The position numbers and the translations under genes were made by a program. The notes under the pieces were generated by a model, which saw nothing but the letters and a program-made list of their open reading frames with translations, made no database searches and had not been told where the DNA came from. Shown piece by piece: positions 32,604-41,824 of a stretch of 64,000 bases of DNA (position 1 is the first letter of the stretch; every line of letters begins with the position of its first letter). Where the stretch lies: positions 186,001-250,000 of the forward strand of contig JAJDTJ010000129.1 in the NCBI GenBank assembly GCA_022827225.1, given 5' to 3'. The stretch comes from Candidatus Poribacteria bacterium (GTDB taxonomy: Bacteria; Poribacteria; WGA-4E; WGA-3G).

Positions 32604-33395
32604 TTAATTCGCCTCTAACGCCTTGATGCCGGGCCAATCTCGCCACATATCATCATTTGGCGGTTCTTCCTGGGTCCGATCCAATTCAGTCTTTCGGAAG
32701 TCGTATAGGACAGCCTGCCGAATCTGCCGCGAGTAGTTATGTCCAGCGGCATGCCCGATACGATGGTGCCAGAAGACGACATCGCCTGCGTTGCCGTAGC
32801 ATTCAACCCCGGGACCTCTGCTGATGCGCTCGCGATCGACATCATACTGCGGTGTCGGTTCGTTCTTATATTGGGAATAGTAATCGTAATAGAAGACCTG
32901 ATGGCTCCCTGGCCAGACGGTAAATCCGCCGCCTTCTGGCGGGACATCGTCGATATAGCCGACTGCACCGAGATGGAACGGATGAGCGTCCACATGGCAT
33001 CCGATTGACTTCTTCGGGACATCGCCGTAGGGCAGTGTGCAATAGATACCACGTACACGTTGCGGTTGTGTTAGATTCCCCTCGCCTAACAGCTGCTCCG
33101 CCATCCGCCAGACGTTGGGATCGGTGGCGAGAAGTTGAACCATCCACTCTTCGCCGCCGGGTTCCCGGAAATTCCAGCGGAAACCGCGCCGATTATTGCT
33201 TTTATCAATGTTTTCCTCTTCAGAGGTGAAGGGTCCTATCCAAGTATCAGGGTCATCACGTTTACGTCCTTCGGGTGCGCCGTCCCAAAGTCTTGTCCGT
33301 GCCCGTTCCATCAATTCTGGATTCAGGACGTTCCGTTTCACCAAGTATCCCTCAGTTTTGAAAAATTCGATGTCTTTCCGTGTAAGTTCAACCAT
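32604..33395 (-). CDS. Phytanoyl-CoA dioxygenase (PhyH) family protein
   Basis: 263 residues. The Fe(II) motif is complete: His134-x-Asp136 in CHVDAHPFHL, and a distal His in HHRIGHAAGHN (about 215), with Arg near 224-226 for 2-oxoglutarate. GGGFTVWPGSHQ is the typical core strand. It is an oxygenase of unknown substrate. AAGGA lies 12 bases upstream of the ATG. It is a single gene convergent with the isomerase. Confidence 0.88.
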   Translation of the reverse strand: MVELTRKDIEFFKTEGYLVKRNVLNPELMERARTRLWDGAPEGRKRDDPDTWIGPFTSEEENIDKSNNRRGFRWNFREPGGEEWMVQLLATDPNVWRMAEQLLGEGNLTQPQRVRGIYCTLPYGDVPKKSIGCHVDAHPFHLGAVGYIDDVPPEGGGFTVWPGSHQVFYYDYYSQYKNEPTPQYDVDRERISRGPGVECYGNAGDVVFWHHRIGHAAGHNYSRQIRQAVLYDFRKTELDRTQEEPPNDDMWRDWPGIKALEAN

Positions 33396-33794
33396 TTTTT
33401 AATTATTCCTTGCGGTTAAATGACGTGAGTTTGTGCTTTAACGCTCTTTGCTCGAATCCGCTCTCCATTTCATTCCGAGCTACGCACATTACACTATGAA
33501 GACTGATCGTTGGACAACCTTAAGTGGACTTCGGATTTCACGTGCCTTTTTTCAATCCGCTATACCGGTAAAAAAAGGCACATTCTCCCAATCACATTTC
33601 AAGAATTTTAAAAGAATTTAACGATTATTTCAAGGAAAAGTGACAAATTTTTGACGAACGGGACTATCATAAGGTTGAAAAATTCCGAAATGAGTGATAG
33701 TAACAGATGGATGCTTAAAAGGCTTTGGGTAATCGTAACCATCACCGAGGTAGCAAACTTTGAGGTATATTGTGTGTCCGTCTACCCTTTTCCT
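33396..33794. other. Gene-free stretch with one palindrome
   Basis: About 400 bases between the PhyH start and the end of the dockerin operon. GTGCCTTTTTT (33542-33552) and AAAAAAGGCAC (33571-33581) form a perfect 11-base inverted repeat with an 18-base loop. It could end the long minus-strand operon or hold the PhyH promoter region. Nothing else is seen. Confidence 0.4.
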
Positions 33795-35720
33795 TCAAAA
33801 ATTATTTGCCACAATCACCAAGTCCTGAATATTAACAACACCATCGCCGTTTAAGTCCGGCTCCGCTTCACCAAAAGCATTAGCGACAATCACCAAATCC
33901 AGCACATTCACCACACCATCAGCATTGACATCACCTACTATGTTCACGTCCATTGCTACGTCTATGTTCCACGTCTGTTCCCAGGTCTGTCCTATTCGGA
34001 CACTTTTCAAGAATCCCTGTGTTTTAACCATATGTGGCTCTCTCAACATCCAAGGTGCGCGGATGCGGATGGTTGGTAAAACGTTCCAGACTGTATAAGC
34101 CTCCTGAAAATTTTGGTAGAGTTCAGGTTCTCCATCTGGATTTGGCACATGAAAACCGTAAGGGATTGTCCAAGTCGAAAATAAAAAAGAGCTGATGGGG
34201 TGTGGTTGTTTATTATAAGACCGTCGAGGCTGTTGTGCTAAGTTCGTATTGAAGAAGGTGACTTCATGAACACCTTCCCCACCGAGCACAATTCCCGGCA
34301 TCGCTTCTGCCAACTCCTGATGCAGCAGTACGTTTCCCTCTGCAGCGGTTAATCCGTCAATAAGCCCATTGGCATCGTTGTCGACAGAGGTATTGATGTC
34401 CAAATGCAATGCATCTATTGGGTAGGTTTCGTACAGCGTTTTCATTTGCTCGACGAGATAGTTTCTAAACGCTTTTGCCGCTGGATTGATATAAGCGGTT
34501 GGGTAATCGTATGTAGGATTATTCAATTCATAGCCGAGTTTATGTTCTCTGGTTGGGTGTCGCAATTGATATTTCTCAAACTCTGGATAGAGCGGACTGT
34601 TCGGCGAACATCCATGAAAAGTTATGCGCGGCATGACTCGAAATCCATACCTGTGCGCCGCTTTGAGATAATTACCGAATTCGGGAACAGGTGGATAATC
34701 AGGTTCGAGTCCCATGGTGGGATCGTACCACCCTATTATATATAATAGAGTGGTTGAAGGATTTACGTGTTCTGCAAGCAGTGATAGAATGGACGGATCC
34801 AGAGGCGCGTAAGGCGCGTAGATGACTAATTCAAGGTCTTTGACCCATGTGGGTAGTTGCCTCGGTTTGAAAGCGGTTTCCATCCAATTTCTGTGAATTT
34901 CCGCCGGGACTTGCCAGTCACCTCGGTATGCGTTCAATCGCCACTCAACGGAGGTTATCTCATCTTTGTCTCGGAACGGTGCGAAATTGTCTGTCCGAAA
35001 ACTGATGCCAAAATGTTCGGCACTCCGCACATAATATGCTGCTTTGAACCGAAATGTTGTATCTGCGCTCCGCACAAAAAACCCGCCGTGTTCCCCTTGC
35101 AGGATGGCAAGTTGCGCTTCCCACTTTCCTGGATACGCAAACTCGCTAAAACCTTTCCTGTTAAACTCAGTGGCATCATTAACAACTCGACCGCCATGTG
35201 CTGGTAATATGATCTCAACCTGCTGGCTATTGAGGTACCCGCACCCCCACAGAACACTTATGATATGTTTTGAAATGCCGTGCTGTTGAATAACGAGGTC
35301 CCTTGTATCAGCATCTATACTAATGCGAATCCGAACCGTCTTATCGAATCTAAAACCCGATCTATAATTAGAATAATCAGAATGATACGCGATTTCTACG
35401 CTCAGAGGGGATAACCTTTTGGATTCTACCTCCCAAGTATCATCTATGAGTTCAGAGTGATCATCTTGTCCCTCCTCATGTTGTATGGATAGACCACTCC
35501 ATCCATTTGATCGACCTTGGGGTGGTAGCGTGTAAGTTTCCTTGGTGAGTTTGTTGTGGAAGTGAACCAGCACACCATTTCTAAGGCGAACCTGATAACG
35601 ATCTGTCTCTGCAAGCACCTCGCCTTGTTCACTAAGCACCAAGGTGTTTGCCAATGCAGTAGCGACTAAAATAAACTGCAATATCAAAATATAAATACAT
35701 TTCGCCCAGAACTTTCGCAT
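33795..35720 (-). CDS. Exported DUF6259-like hydrolase with dockerin (subtype A)
   Basis: 641 residues. A signal peptide (1-24) is followed by a beta-rich domain (HNKLTKETYTLP, AHGGRVVND) and a TIM-barrel-like domain. The barrel carries YPIDALHLDIN and GGEGVHEVTF, whose Asp and Glu are candidate catalytic residues kept in all six paralogues. The C-terminal 47 residues are a two-repeat dockerin type I-like module (DVNADGVVNVLDL and DLNGDGVVNIQDL). It is very close to the gene at 43763. AAGGAG precedes the ATG. It is last in the operon. The glycosidase role is inferred. Confidence 0.72.
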   Translation of the reverse strand: MRKFWAKCIYILILQFILVATALANTLVLSEQGEVLAETDRYQVRLRNGVLVHFHNKLTKETYTLPPQGRSNGWSGLSIQHEEGQDDHSELIDDTWEVESKRLSPLSVEIAYHSDYSNYRSGFRFDKTVRIRISIDADTRDLVIQQHGISKHIISVLWGCGYLNSQQVEIILPAHGGRVVNDATEFNRKGFSEFAYPGKWEAQLAILQGEHGGFFVRSADTTFRFKAAYYVRSAEHFGISFRTDNFAPFRDKDEITSVEWRLNAYRGDWQVPAEIHRNWMETAFKPRQLPTWVKDLELVIYAPYAPLDPSILSLLAEHVNPSTTLLYIIGWYDPTMGLEPDYPPVPEFGNYLKAAHRYGFRVMPRITFHGCSPNSPLYPEFEKYQLRHPTREHKLGYELNNPTYDYPTAYINPAAKAFRNYLVEQMKTLYETYPIDALHLDINTSVDNDANGLIDGLTAAEGNVLLHQELAEAMPGIVLGGEGVHEVTFFNTNLAQQPRRSYNKQPHPISSFLFSTWTIPYGFHVPNPDGEPELYQNFQEAYTVWNVLPTIRIRAPWMLREPHMVKTQGFLKSVRIGQTWEQTWNIDVAMDVNIVGDVNADGVVNVLDLVIVANAFGEAEPDLNGDGVVNIQDLVIVANNF

Positions 35721-35747
35721 AGTTTTCTCTCCTTAGTATTTCATAAT

Positions 35748-37658
35748 TTACTCTATATGTTGTGCGACGGCAACCAGGTCCAAAATATTCACCACACCAT
35801 CGCCATTGACATCGATCCGCGGATTGCCGGGTTTCTCTCTGCCAATATGTCGTGCCACCATTACCAGATCCAGGATATTGACGACACCATCGACGTTGAC
35901 ATCGGCTAGGACCTCCGTACCTACTATATCTATGTTCCACGTCTGTTCCCAGGTCTGTCCTATTCGGACGCTTTTTAAAAAACCGTGTGTTTTAACCAAG
36001 AGTGGATCCCTCAGCATCCAAGGTGCTCGGATCCTAATGGTTGGTACGACACCCCATACTACGTAAGCCTCCTGCCGCTTTTGGTAGAGTTCAGGCTCTC
36101 CGTCTGGGTTTGGCACATGAAAACCATAGGGAATTGTCCAAGGCGAAAATAGAAAAGAACTGATGGGATGTGGCTGTTTATTACCATGACTCCAGCGTTG
36201 CGCTAAGTTCGTATTGAAGAAGGTGCCTTCATGAACATTTTCCCCACCGAGCACAATTCCCGGCATCGCTGCGGTTAATTCCTTATGCATCAGGATGTTA
36301 CCCTCCGCAAAAGTTAATCCGTCTACAAGTCCATTTGGATCATTTCTAAAAAGTGTATTGATATCCAAGTGGAATCCATCTATCGGATAGGTTTCATACA
36401 CCGCTTTTAGTTGCCCAACGACATATTTTCTCCAAGTGCTTAACGCTGGATTAATGTAAGCCGTTGAGTGTGGGTATGACGGATCATCCCATCTATAACC
36501 GAGTTTGTGTCCTCTGAATGGATGTCGAAGTTGAAACTGCTCAACTTCCGGATAGAGCGGATGAGTCGGTGAACAACTTACAAAATTGGCATAGGGCATG
36601 ACTCGAAATCCATAACTATGCGCGATTTTAAGGAAATCACCAAATTCGGGTCCGGGTGTGTGATCAGGGTGATTCGCACTTCCGTCAGAACTTGGATTTT
36701 GCCAACCGAGTAGATATATCAAGGTCGTTGAAGGATTTACATGTTCTGCCAGCATTGGTAGAACCTCTAAGTCTAAATTAAGGTAAACAACCAATTCAAG
36801 TTCTTTGACCCATGCGGGGGGTTGCCTGGGTTGGAAAGTGGTTTCCATCCAGTCTCGGTAAATCCGTGCGGGGACTTGCCAGTTGCCTCGGTATGCGTTC
36901 AACCGCCACTCAACGGATGTAATCTCTTTTTTCTCGCCGAAGGGTGCGGGATTATCCGTCTGAAAACTGACGCCGAAATGTTCGCCACTCGGTACATACC
37001 TGAGTTTTTTGAACCGAAATGTTGTATCCGTGCTGCGCACAAAAAAGCCCCCATTTCCACCCTGCAGGATGGCGAGTTGTGCCTCCCATCTCTCTGGATA
37101 TTCGTAAGCCCTCTTGTCGGTTTCAGTGGCGGCATCAACGATTTCACCACAATTGCCCGGTACGATGACATCAATTTGACGGCTATCCAAATGTCCACAT
37201 CCCCATATAATGCTTACAACACGCTCTGAAGTGCCGTGCTGTTGAATAACGAGATCCCCTGTATCGGCGTCTATACTGATGCGGATACGAACCGTTTTAT
37301 CTACTCTATAATCAGAATAATACGCAACTTCTACACTCAGCGGTGTCAACCTTTTCGATTCTACTAATTCCCAATGCTCATCTATGAGTATATCGCTTCC
37401 ATATTCTCCTTCGTTATATTGTATTGAGATACCACTTTGCTCATTTGAATCGGCTTGTGGCGGGAGCGTATACGTCTCCTGGGTGAGTTTGTTGTGGAAG
37501 TGAACCAGCACGCCATGTTCAAAGCGCACCTGATAGCGATCGGTCTCCGCAAGCACTTCGCCATCTTCACTGAGCGTCAACGTGTTAGAGAACACAGCGG
37601 GTAGTAAAATAAACTGCAATATCACGATACAGACACATTTACACAATAACTTTCTCAT
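35748..37658 (-). CDS. Exported DUF6259-like hydrolase with dockerin (subtype B)
   Basis: 636 residues, signal peptide ending VFSN. It has the same two-domain body as its neighbours, with the subtype-B segment LNLDLEVLPMLAEHV and LLGWQNP, then YPIDGFHLDINTLFRND and GGENVHEGTFF. The dockerin is of the longer-spaced type (DVNVDGVVNILDL, 14 residues, DVNGDGVVNILDL). AAGGAG lies before the ATG. A 107-base gap with a GGATAAC/GTTATCC palindrome separates it from the LRR gene upstream, the largest gap in the unit. Confidence 0.72.
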   Translation of the reverse strand: MRKLLCKCVCIVILQFILLPAVFSNTLTLSEDGEVLAETDRYQVRFEHGVLVHFHNKLTQETYTLPPQADSNEQSGISIQYNEGEYGSDILIDEHWELVESKRLTPLSVEVAYYSDYRVDKTVRIRISIDADTGDLVIQQHGTSERVVSIIWGCGHLDSRQIDVIVPGNCGEIVDAATETDKRAYEYPERWEAQLAILQGGNGGFFVRSTDTTFRFKKLRYVPSGEHFGVSFQTDNPAPFGEKKEITSVEWRLNAYRGNWQVPARIYRDWMETTFQPRQPPAWVKELELVVYLNLDLEVLPMLAEHVNPSTTLIYLLGWQNPSSDGSANHPDHTPGPEFGDFLKIAHSYGFRVMPYANFVSCSPTHPLYPEVEQFQLRHPFRGHKLGYRWDDPSYPHSTAYINPALSTWRKYVVGQLKAVYETYPIDGFHLDINTLFRNDPNGLVDGLTFAEGNILMHKELTAAMPGIVLGGENVHEGTFFNTNLAQRWSHGNKQPHPISSFLFSPWTIPYGFHVPNPDGEPELYQKRQEAYVVWGVVPTIRIRAPWMLRDPLLVKTHGFLKSVRIGQTWEQTWNIDIVGTEVLADVNVDGVVNILDLVMVARHIGREKPGNPRIDVNGDGVVNILDLVAVAQHIE

Positions 37659-37765
37659 AAGTTCATCTCCTTTGAAGTCGCGACGGGTCAGGATAACGGT
37701 TATCCTTTTCCAAAAGCAGACTGCGATGAGGTTTAGATAGGGGAACGGATAATGTTTTTCACGCT

Positions 37766-39859
37766 TTAAGGACTCCCAATAGCATTTGCAACAATCACAA
37801 GATCGAGGATATTGACGACACTATCACCGTTGAGATCGTGTTCTGCTTTCCCGAAAGCGTTTGCTATGATGACTAAATCCAAGATATTGACGACTCCATC
37901 GCCGTTGAGATCGGCAACATTGACTTTCAGATACATCTCGCCATCAAGATCGGGGATTGTGTGTTCAATGCCGGTAATACCACTTTCAACCCCGGTAGTT
38001 TCCATTGGTAAGGTGATCGTTTGTGCTTGCCCGCTGCGATTATAGACCGCCCAGCCGTTGGTGAATTCTCGGATGAATACGCCATCGCGGTTGTCGTAAA
38101 GCTGCCCTTTTGTTTCATTACCGCCGACAGGACGACCAAGATCGGCATTCCAGAAGTCATACCAGATGTGTGCATGGTCATAGCTGCCGCTGTAAAATCC
38201 GCCTGTATTGTAAAGCACATAGCCATCAGAATGTGTAAGAGAAAGTGTGGTGAACACACGCATCCAACGCCGATTTTTGGGACTATCAGGGGCCTCATCC
38301 GGAAATCCGAAACCTTCAAGACAATTAATTTGTGGATACCGCAAATTTTCCTCGTTCCACAACAAAAGGTCTTCTATCCCGATAAGTTCCTCGTAGTTAT
38401 AAGGTCTACCATGTTCCCTGCCGGATTCCATAAAAGAGCCGTTGATGTGTTCTGTAAAACTTTCCAATTCACCAACTCCGGCTCCACCATTTACCAGCAT
38501 TAGAAAATCGGCAGGTGCTCGCGCGCGTATCTCCTGATGAATATAGACCATTGCCTCCATAATCTCTAAACCCATCTCCTCGGACATTCTTTTACGGGCT
38601 ATACGCCCATTGTTTTGATTTGTAAAGGAAGTAAATGAATCTGTATACATGCCATCAAACAAACCACATACCGCGAGCCCTACAGCTTTTTCAATCAGTA
38701 ACTCTTGAACCTCGGGGTTCAAAAGATTCAGCCAAAAACCGTTGTCGTACGGTATCAAACCACTATCAAGATCAGACCTAAGAAAGTAATGAGGTTTGTC
38801 AGGAAAATCTTCTAAAGCGGGAGCATAACCGAAGCCTATAAGATATATATAATTTGGATTAAGCCGTAATCTATTCTGGTGAGTTTCCCTTGCTAACACC
38901 ATATCATCAACACCTACCAATGTCGCCAATCCATAGAAGGGCTGCTCCTCAGTAATGTGGTGACTTATATATGCATGCCCATAAGGCGCAAAATCGGAGA
39001 AGACCAGATCGTGAATCACAAGGTATTTATCCTTTGTTAGTAATCCCGCTGGATTGGCATAAAAATCAGCCGCCGTCAAACCGTCTATACCCACAACAGG
39101 GTTGCCAGCCTGAAAAACGGATGGATATGTCCGCGTTTCGATCCGATCTTCAATCGAGGAGGCAGGGAAGTCAACTGTCTCATCACAAATATAAACTATG
39201 TCATAAAGGTATTCGGTAATGTTCAAATGTTGCAGTGCCGTAAAATCGCCGATAGGGTTATCGCGTATATCCAATACCTCAAGTTGTGTTAGGTTGGCTA
39301 ATGGACTGACATCTCTGATGGAATTACCTCTCATATGTAACGCTTTGAGGTTTATCAACTCTGAAAGCGGGGCCACATCCGTAATCTGACAAGTCCAAGC
39401 CTTTATTACCCGGAGTCCTATGAGTTTTGATAATGGACGCAAGTCGCTTATTGGATTGCGAGATATGTTTAGATCCGTCAGGGTTGTGATAGATACTAAT
39501 GGCGATATGTCCGAGACTTGATTATGCCAGATAACAAGGCGGTTGAGTTTCGGTAAGTTTGATAGTGGGCGGATATCCTCTATCTGATTTCTATAGACAT
39601 CAAGTTCCTCTAAATTTATCGCAAACTCTAGACCCCGCAGAGAACGGATACCTCTGTTATCCGTAACAATACTCACTAGTAACCCTATATGTTCTTTCTG
39701 CAAGGGTATATCTTTGGGTAATCCGATCTCTTCTCGGAGCACTTCTACAACGACGGCGCGTAAATTGGGATCCGGCATCCAGTGCGGTTCTTCTGCCCCA
39801 GCGTAAAATAGAAATCCGATCACTAAGAGAATAAGGGCACAGAAATTAAGCTGTCTCAT
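37766..39859 (-). CDS. Exported LRR-glycosidase-like protein with dockerin
   Basis: 697 residues. A signal peptide is followed by WMPDPNLRAVVVE and about six internalin-type leucine-rich repeats (LEELDVYRNQIEDIRPLSNL and similar). Next is a TIM-barrel GHL-type domain with LFDGMYTDSF and INGSFMES, whose Asp and Glu are candidate catalytic residues. A beta domain with GVFIREFTNGWAVYNRSG and a dockerin (DLNGDGVVNILDL, DLNGDSVVNILDL) close the protein. The LRRs probably bind the substrate or a surface partner. AGGAAA lies before the ATG. Confidence 0.75.
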   Translation of the reverse strand: MRQLNFCALILLVIGFLFYAGAEEPHWMPDPNLRAVVVEVLREEIGLPKDIPLQKEHIGLLVSIVTDNRGIRSLRGLEFAINLEELDVYRNQIEDIRPLSNLPKLNRLVIWHNQVSDISPLVSITTLTDLNISRNPISDLRPLSKLIGLRVIKAWTCQITDVAPLSELINLKALHMRGNSIRDVSPLANLTQLEVLDIRDNPIGDFTALQHLNITEYLYDIVYICDETVDFPASSIEDRIETRTYPSVFQAGNPVVGIDGLTAADFYANPAGLLTKDKYLVIHDLVFSDFAPYGHAYISHHITEEQPFYGLATLVGVDDMVLARETHQNRLRLNPNYIYLIGFGYAPALEDFPDKPHYFLRSDLDSGLIPYDNGFWLNLLNPEVQELLIEKAVGLAVCGLFDGMYTDSFTSFTNQNNGRIARKRMSEEMGLEIMEAMVYIHQEIRARAPADFLMLVNGGAGVGELESFTEHINGSFMESGREHGRPYNYEELIGIEDLLLWNEENLRYPQINCLEGFGFPDEAPDSPKNRRWMRVFTTLSLTHSDGYVLYNTGGFYSGSYDHAHIWYDFWNADLGRPVGGNETKGQLYDNRDGVFIREFTNGWAVYNRSGQAQTITLPMETTGVESGITGIEHTIPDLDGEMYLKVNVADLNGDGVVNILDLVIIANAFGKAEHDLNGDSVVNILDLVIVANAIGSP

Positions 39860-39877
39860 ATAGGTTTCCTATTTGTG

Positions 39878-41782
39878 TTATCTACTAAATGCATTTGCAA
39901 CAATCACGAGATCCAAGATGTTCACTATCCCGTCACCGTTGAGATCCGGCAACTTTTCTCCGAATGCATTGGCGACCAGCACCAAATCCAGCACGTTCAC
40001 AACACCATCAGCATTGACATCACCTACTATGTCCATGTCCATTGCTATATCTATGTTCCACGTCTGTTCCCAGGTCTGTCCCATTCGGACACTTTTCAAG
40101 AAACCGTGTGTTCTAACCATGTTTGGATCCCTCAATATCCAAGGTGCGCGGATGCGGATGGTTGGTAAAATGCCCCAGACTGTATAAGCCTCCTGAAAAT
40201 TTTGGTAAAGTTCAGGTTCTCCATCTGGGTTTGGCACATGAAAACCGTAAGGGATTGTCCAAGGCGAAAACAGAAAAGAGCTGATGGGGTGTGGTTGTTT
40301 GTTATTATAAATCCCCCGTTGCGCTAAGTTCGTATTGAAGAAGGTCCCTTCATGAACACCTTCCCCACCGAACACAAGCCCCGGCATCGCCTCCCTTAAT
40401 TCCTGATGTATCAGGATGTTCCCTTCTGGAAAGGTTAATCCGTCTACAAGTCCATTTGGATCATTTCTAAAAAGTGTATTGATATCCAAATGAAATCCAT
40501 CTATCGGATAGGTTTCATACACATTTTTTAGTTGCCCAACGACATATTTTCTCCAAGTGCTTGACGCTGGATTAATATAAGCCGTTGAATAGGGGTATGA
40601 GGGATCGTCCCATCTATAGCCGAGTTTGTGTCCTCTGATTGGATGTCGCAGGTGAAACTTCTCAAACTCTGGATACAGCGGATGAGTCGGTGAACAACTT
40701 ACAAAATTGGCAAAGGGCATAACTCTAAACCCATAGTTGTGCGCCGCTTCGAGAAAATCACCAAATTCAGGTTTGGGTGTGTGATCAGGGAGAATCTCAC
40801 TTCCGTCAGGATTCAACTTGCGCCAACCGAGTAGATATATCAAAGTCGTTGACGGATTTACATGTTCTGCTACTATTGGTAAAATATCTATGTTCATATT
40901 CAGGTAAATAACCAATTCAAGTTCTTTGACCCATGCGGGGGGTTGCATTGGCTGAAAAGTAGCTTCCATCCAGTTTCGGTAATAGAGCGCAGGGACCTGC
41001 CAGTTGCCTCGGTATGCGTTCAACCGCCACTCAACGGATGTAATCTCACTCTTGTCGCGAAAGGGGGCAGGATTGTCTGTCCGAAAACTGATGCCAAAAT
41101 GTTCGCCACTCGGTACATACTTAAGTTCTTTGAACCGAAAAGTTGTATCCGTGCTCTGAACAAAAAATCCGCCGTCTCCACCCTGTAGGATGGCGAGTTG
41201 TGCTCCCCACTTCCCTGGATACTCAAAATTTCTCTCGTTGGTCTCTGTGGCAGCATCAATAATTTCACCACCATGTGCCGGTAATATGACCTCGACCTGT
41301 TGGCTATTAAGGTATCCGCATCCCCACATCACACCTACAAGTCCACCGAATGCCGAGGTGCCGGTCTGATGAATCACCAAATCTTGGGTCTCTGGATCTA
41401 TCGCAATACGCAGACGCACGGTTTTATGGGTTCTATAATCGCTGTGATAAGCGATTTCTACAGAAAGCGCGGATAACCTTTTCGACGCGATTTCCCAGGA
41501 ATCATTTAGAGGCTCATCCCTCCCATATCGTCCCTTCTCATATTGTATTGATAGCCCACGTTGTGTATTTGAAGGACCCCGCAATGGGAGCGTATACGTT
41601 TCCTGTGTAAGTTTGTTGTGGAAGTGAACCAGCACACCATGCTCAAAACGAACCTGATACCGGTCTGTCTCCGCGAAGACTTCTCCCTGTTCCCCAAGTA
41701 CCAACGTGTTTGACAACCCAGCAGCCACTAAAACAAACTGAAGTATCACGATACAGATACATTTACACAATAACTTTTTCAT
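39878..41782 (-). CDS. Exported DUF6259-like hydrolase with dockerin (subtype B)
   Basis: 634 residues from ATG 41782, chosen for GGAG 8 bases upstream; the frame is open further back to 41824. Signal peptide MKKLLCKCICIVILQFVLVA. The body matches the gene at 35748 (LNMNIDILPIVAEHV, YPIDGFHLDINTLFRND, GGEGVHEGTFF), but its dockerin is of the short-spaced type (DVNADGVVNVLDL, DLNGDGIVNILDL) found in subtype A. This domain swap suggests recombination among the copies. Confidence 0.72.
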   Translation of the reverse strand: MKKLLCKCICIVILQFVLVAAGLSNTLVLGEQGEVFAETDRYQVRFEHGVLVHFHNKLTQETYTLPLRGPSNTQRGLSIQYEKGRYGRDEPLNDSWEIASKRLSALSVEIAYHSDYRTHKTVRLRIAIDPETQDLVIHQTGTSAFGGLVGVMWGCGYLNSQQVEVILPAHGGEIIDAATETNERNFEYPGKWGAQLAILQGGDGGFFVQSTDTTFRFKELKYVPSGEHFGISFRTDNPAPFRDKSEITSVEWRLNAYRGNWQVPALYYRNWMEATFQPMQPPAWVKELELVIYLNMNIDILPIVAEHVNPSTTLIYLLGWRKLNPDGSEILPDHTPKPEFGDFLEAAHNYGFRVMPFANFVSCSPTHPLYPEFEKFHLRHPIRGHKLGYRWDDPSYPYSTAYINPASSTWRKYVVGQLKNVYETYPIDGFHLDINTLFRNDPNGLVDGLTFPEGNILIHQELREAMPGLVFGGEGVHEGTFFNTNLAQRGIYNNKQPHPISSFLFSPWTIPYGFHVPNPDGEPELYQNFQEAYTVWGILPTIRIRAPWILRDPNMVRTHGFLKSVRMGQTWEQTWNIDIAMDMDIVGDVNADGVVNVLDLVLVANAFGEKLPDLNGDGIVNILDLVIVANAFSR

Positions 41783-41824
41783 TTCATCATCTCCATTGTC
41801 TTGTGTCAAAAGCATTCTCATCAT

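Noticed and set aside
37659..37765. Operon break before the LRR gene at the GGATAAC/GTTATCC palindrome
   Set aside because: The stem is short and A/T-rich with no T-run, so it is weak evidence for a terminator; I kept the nine genes as one unit.
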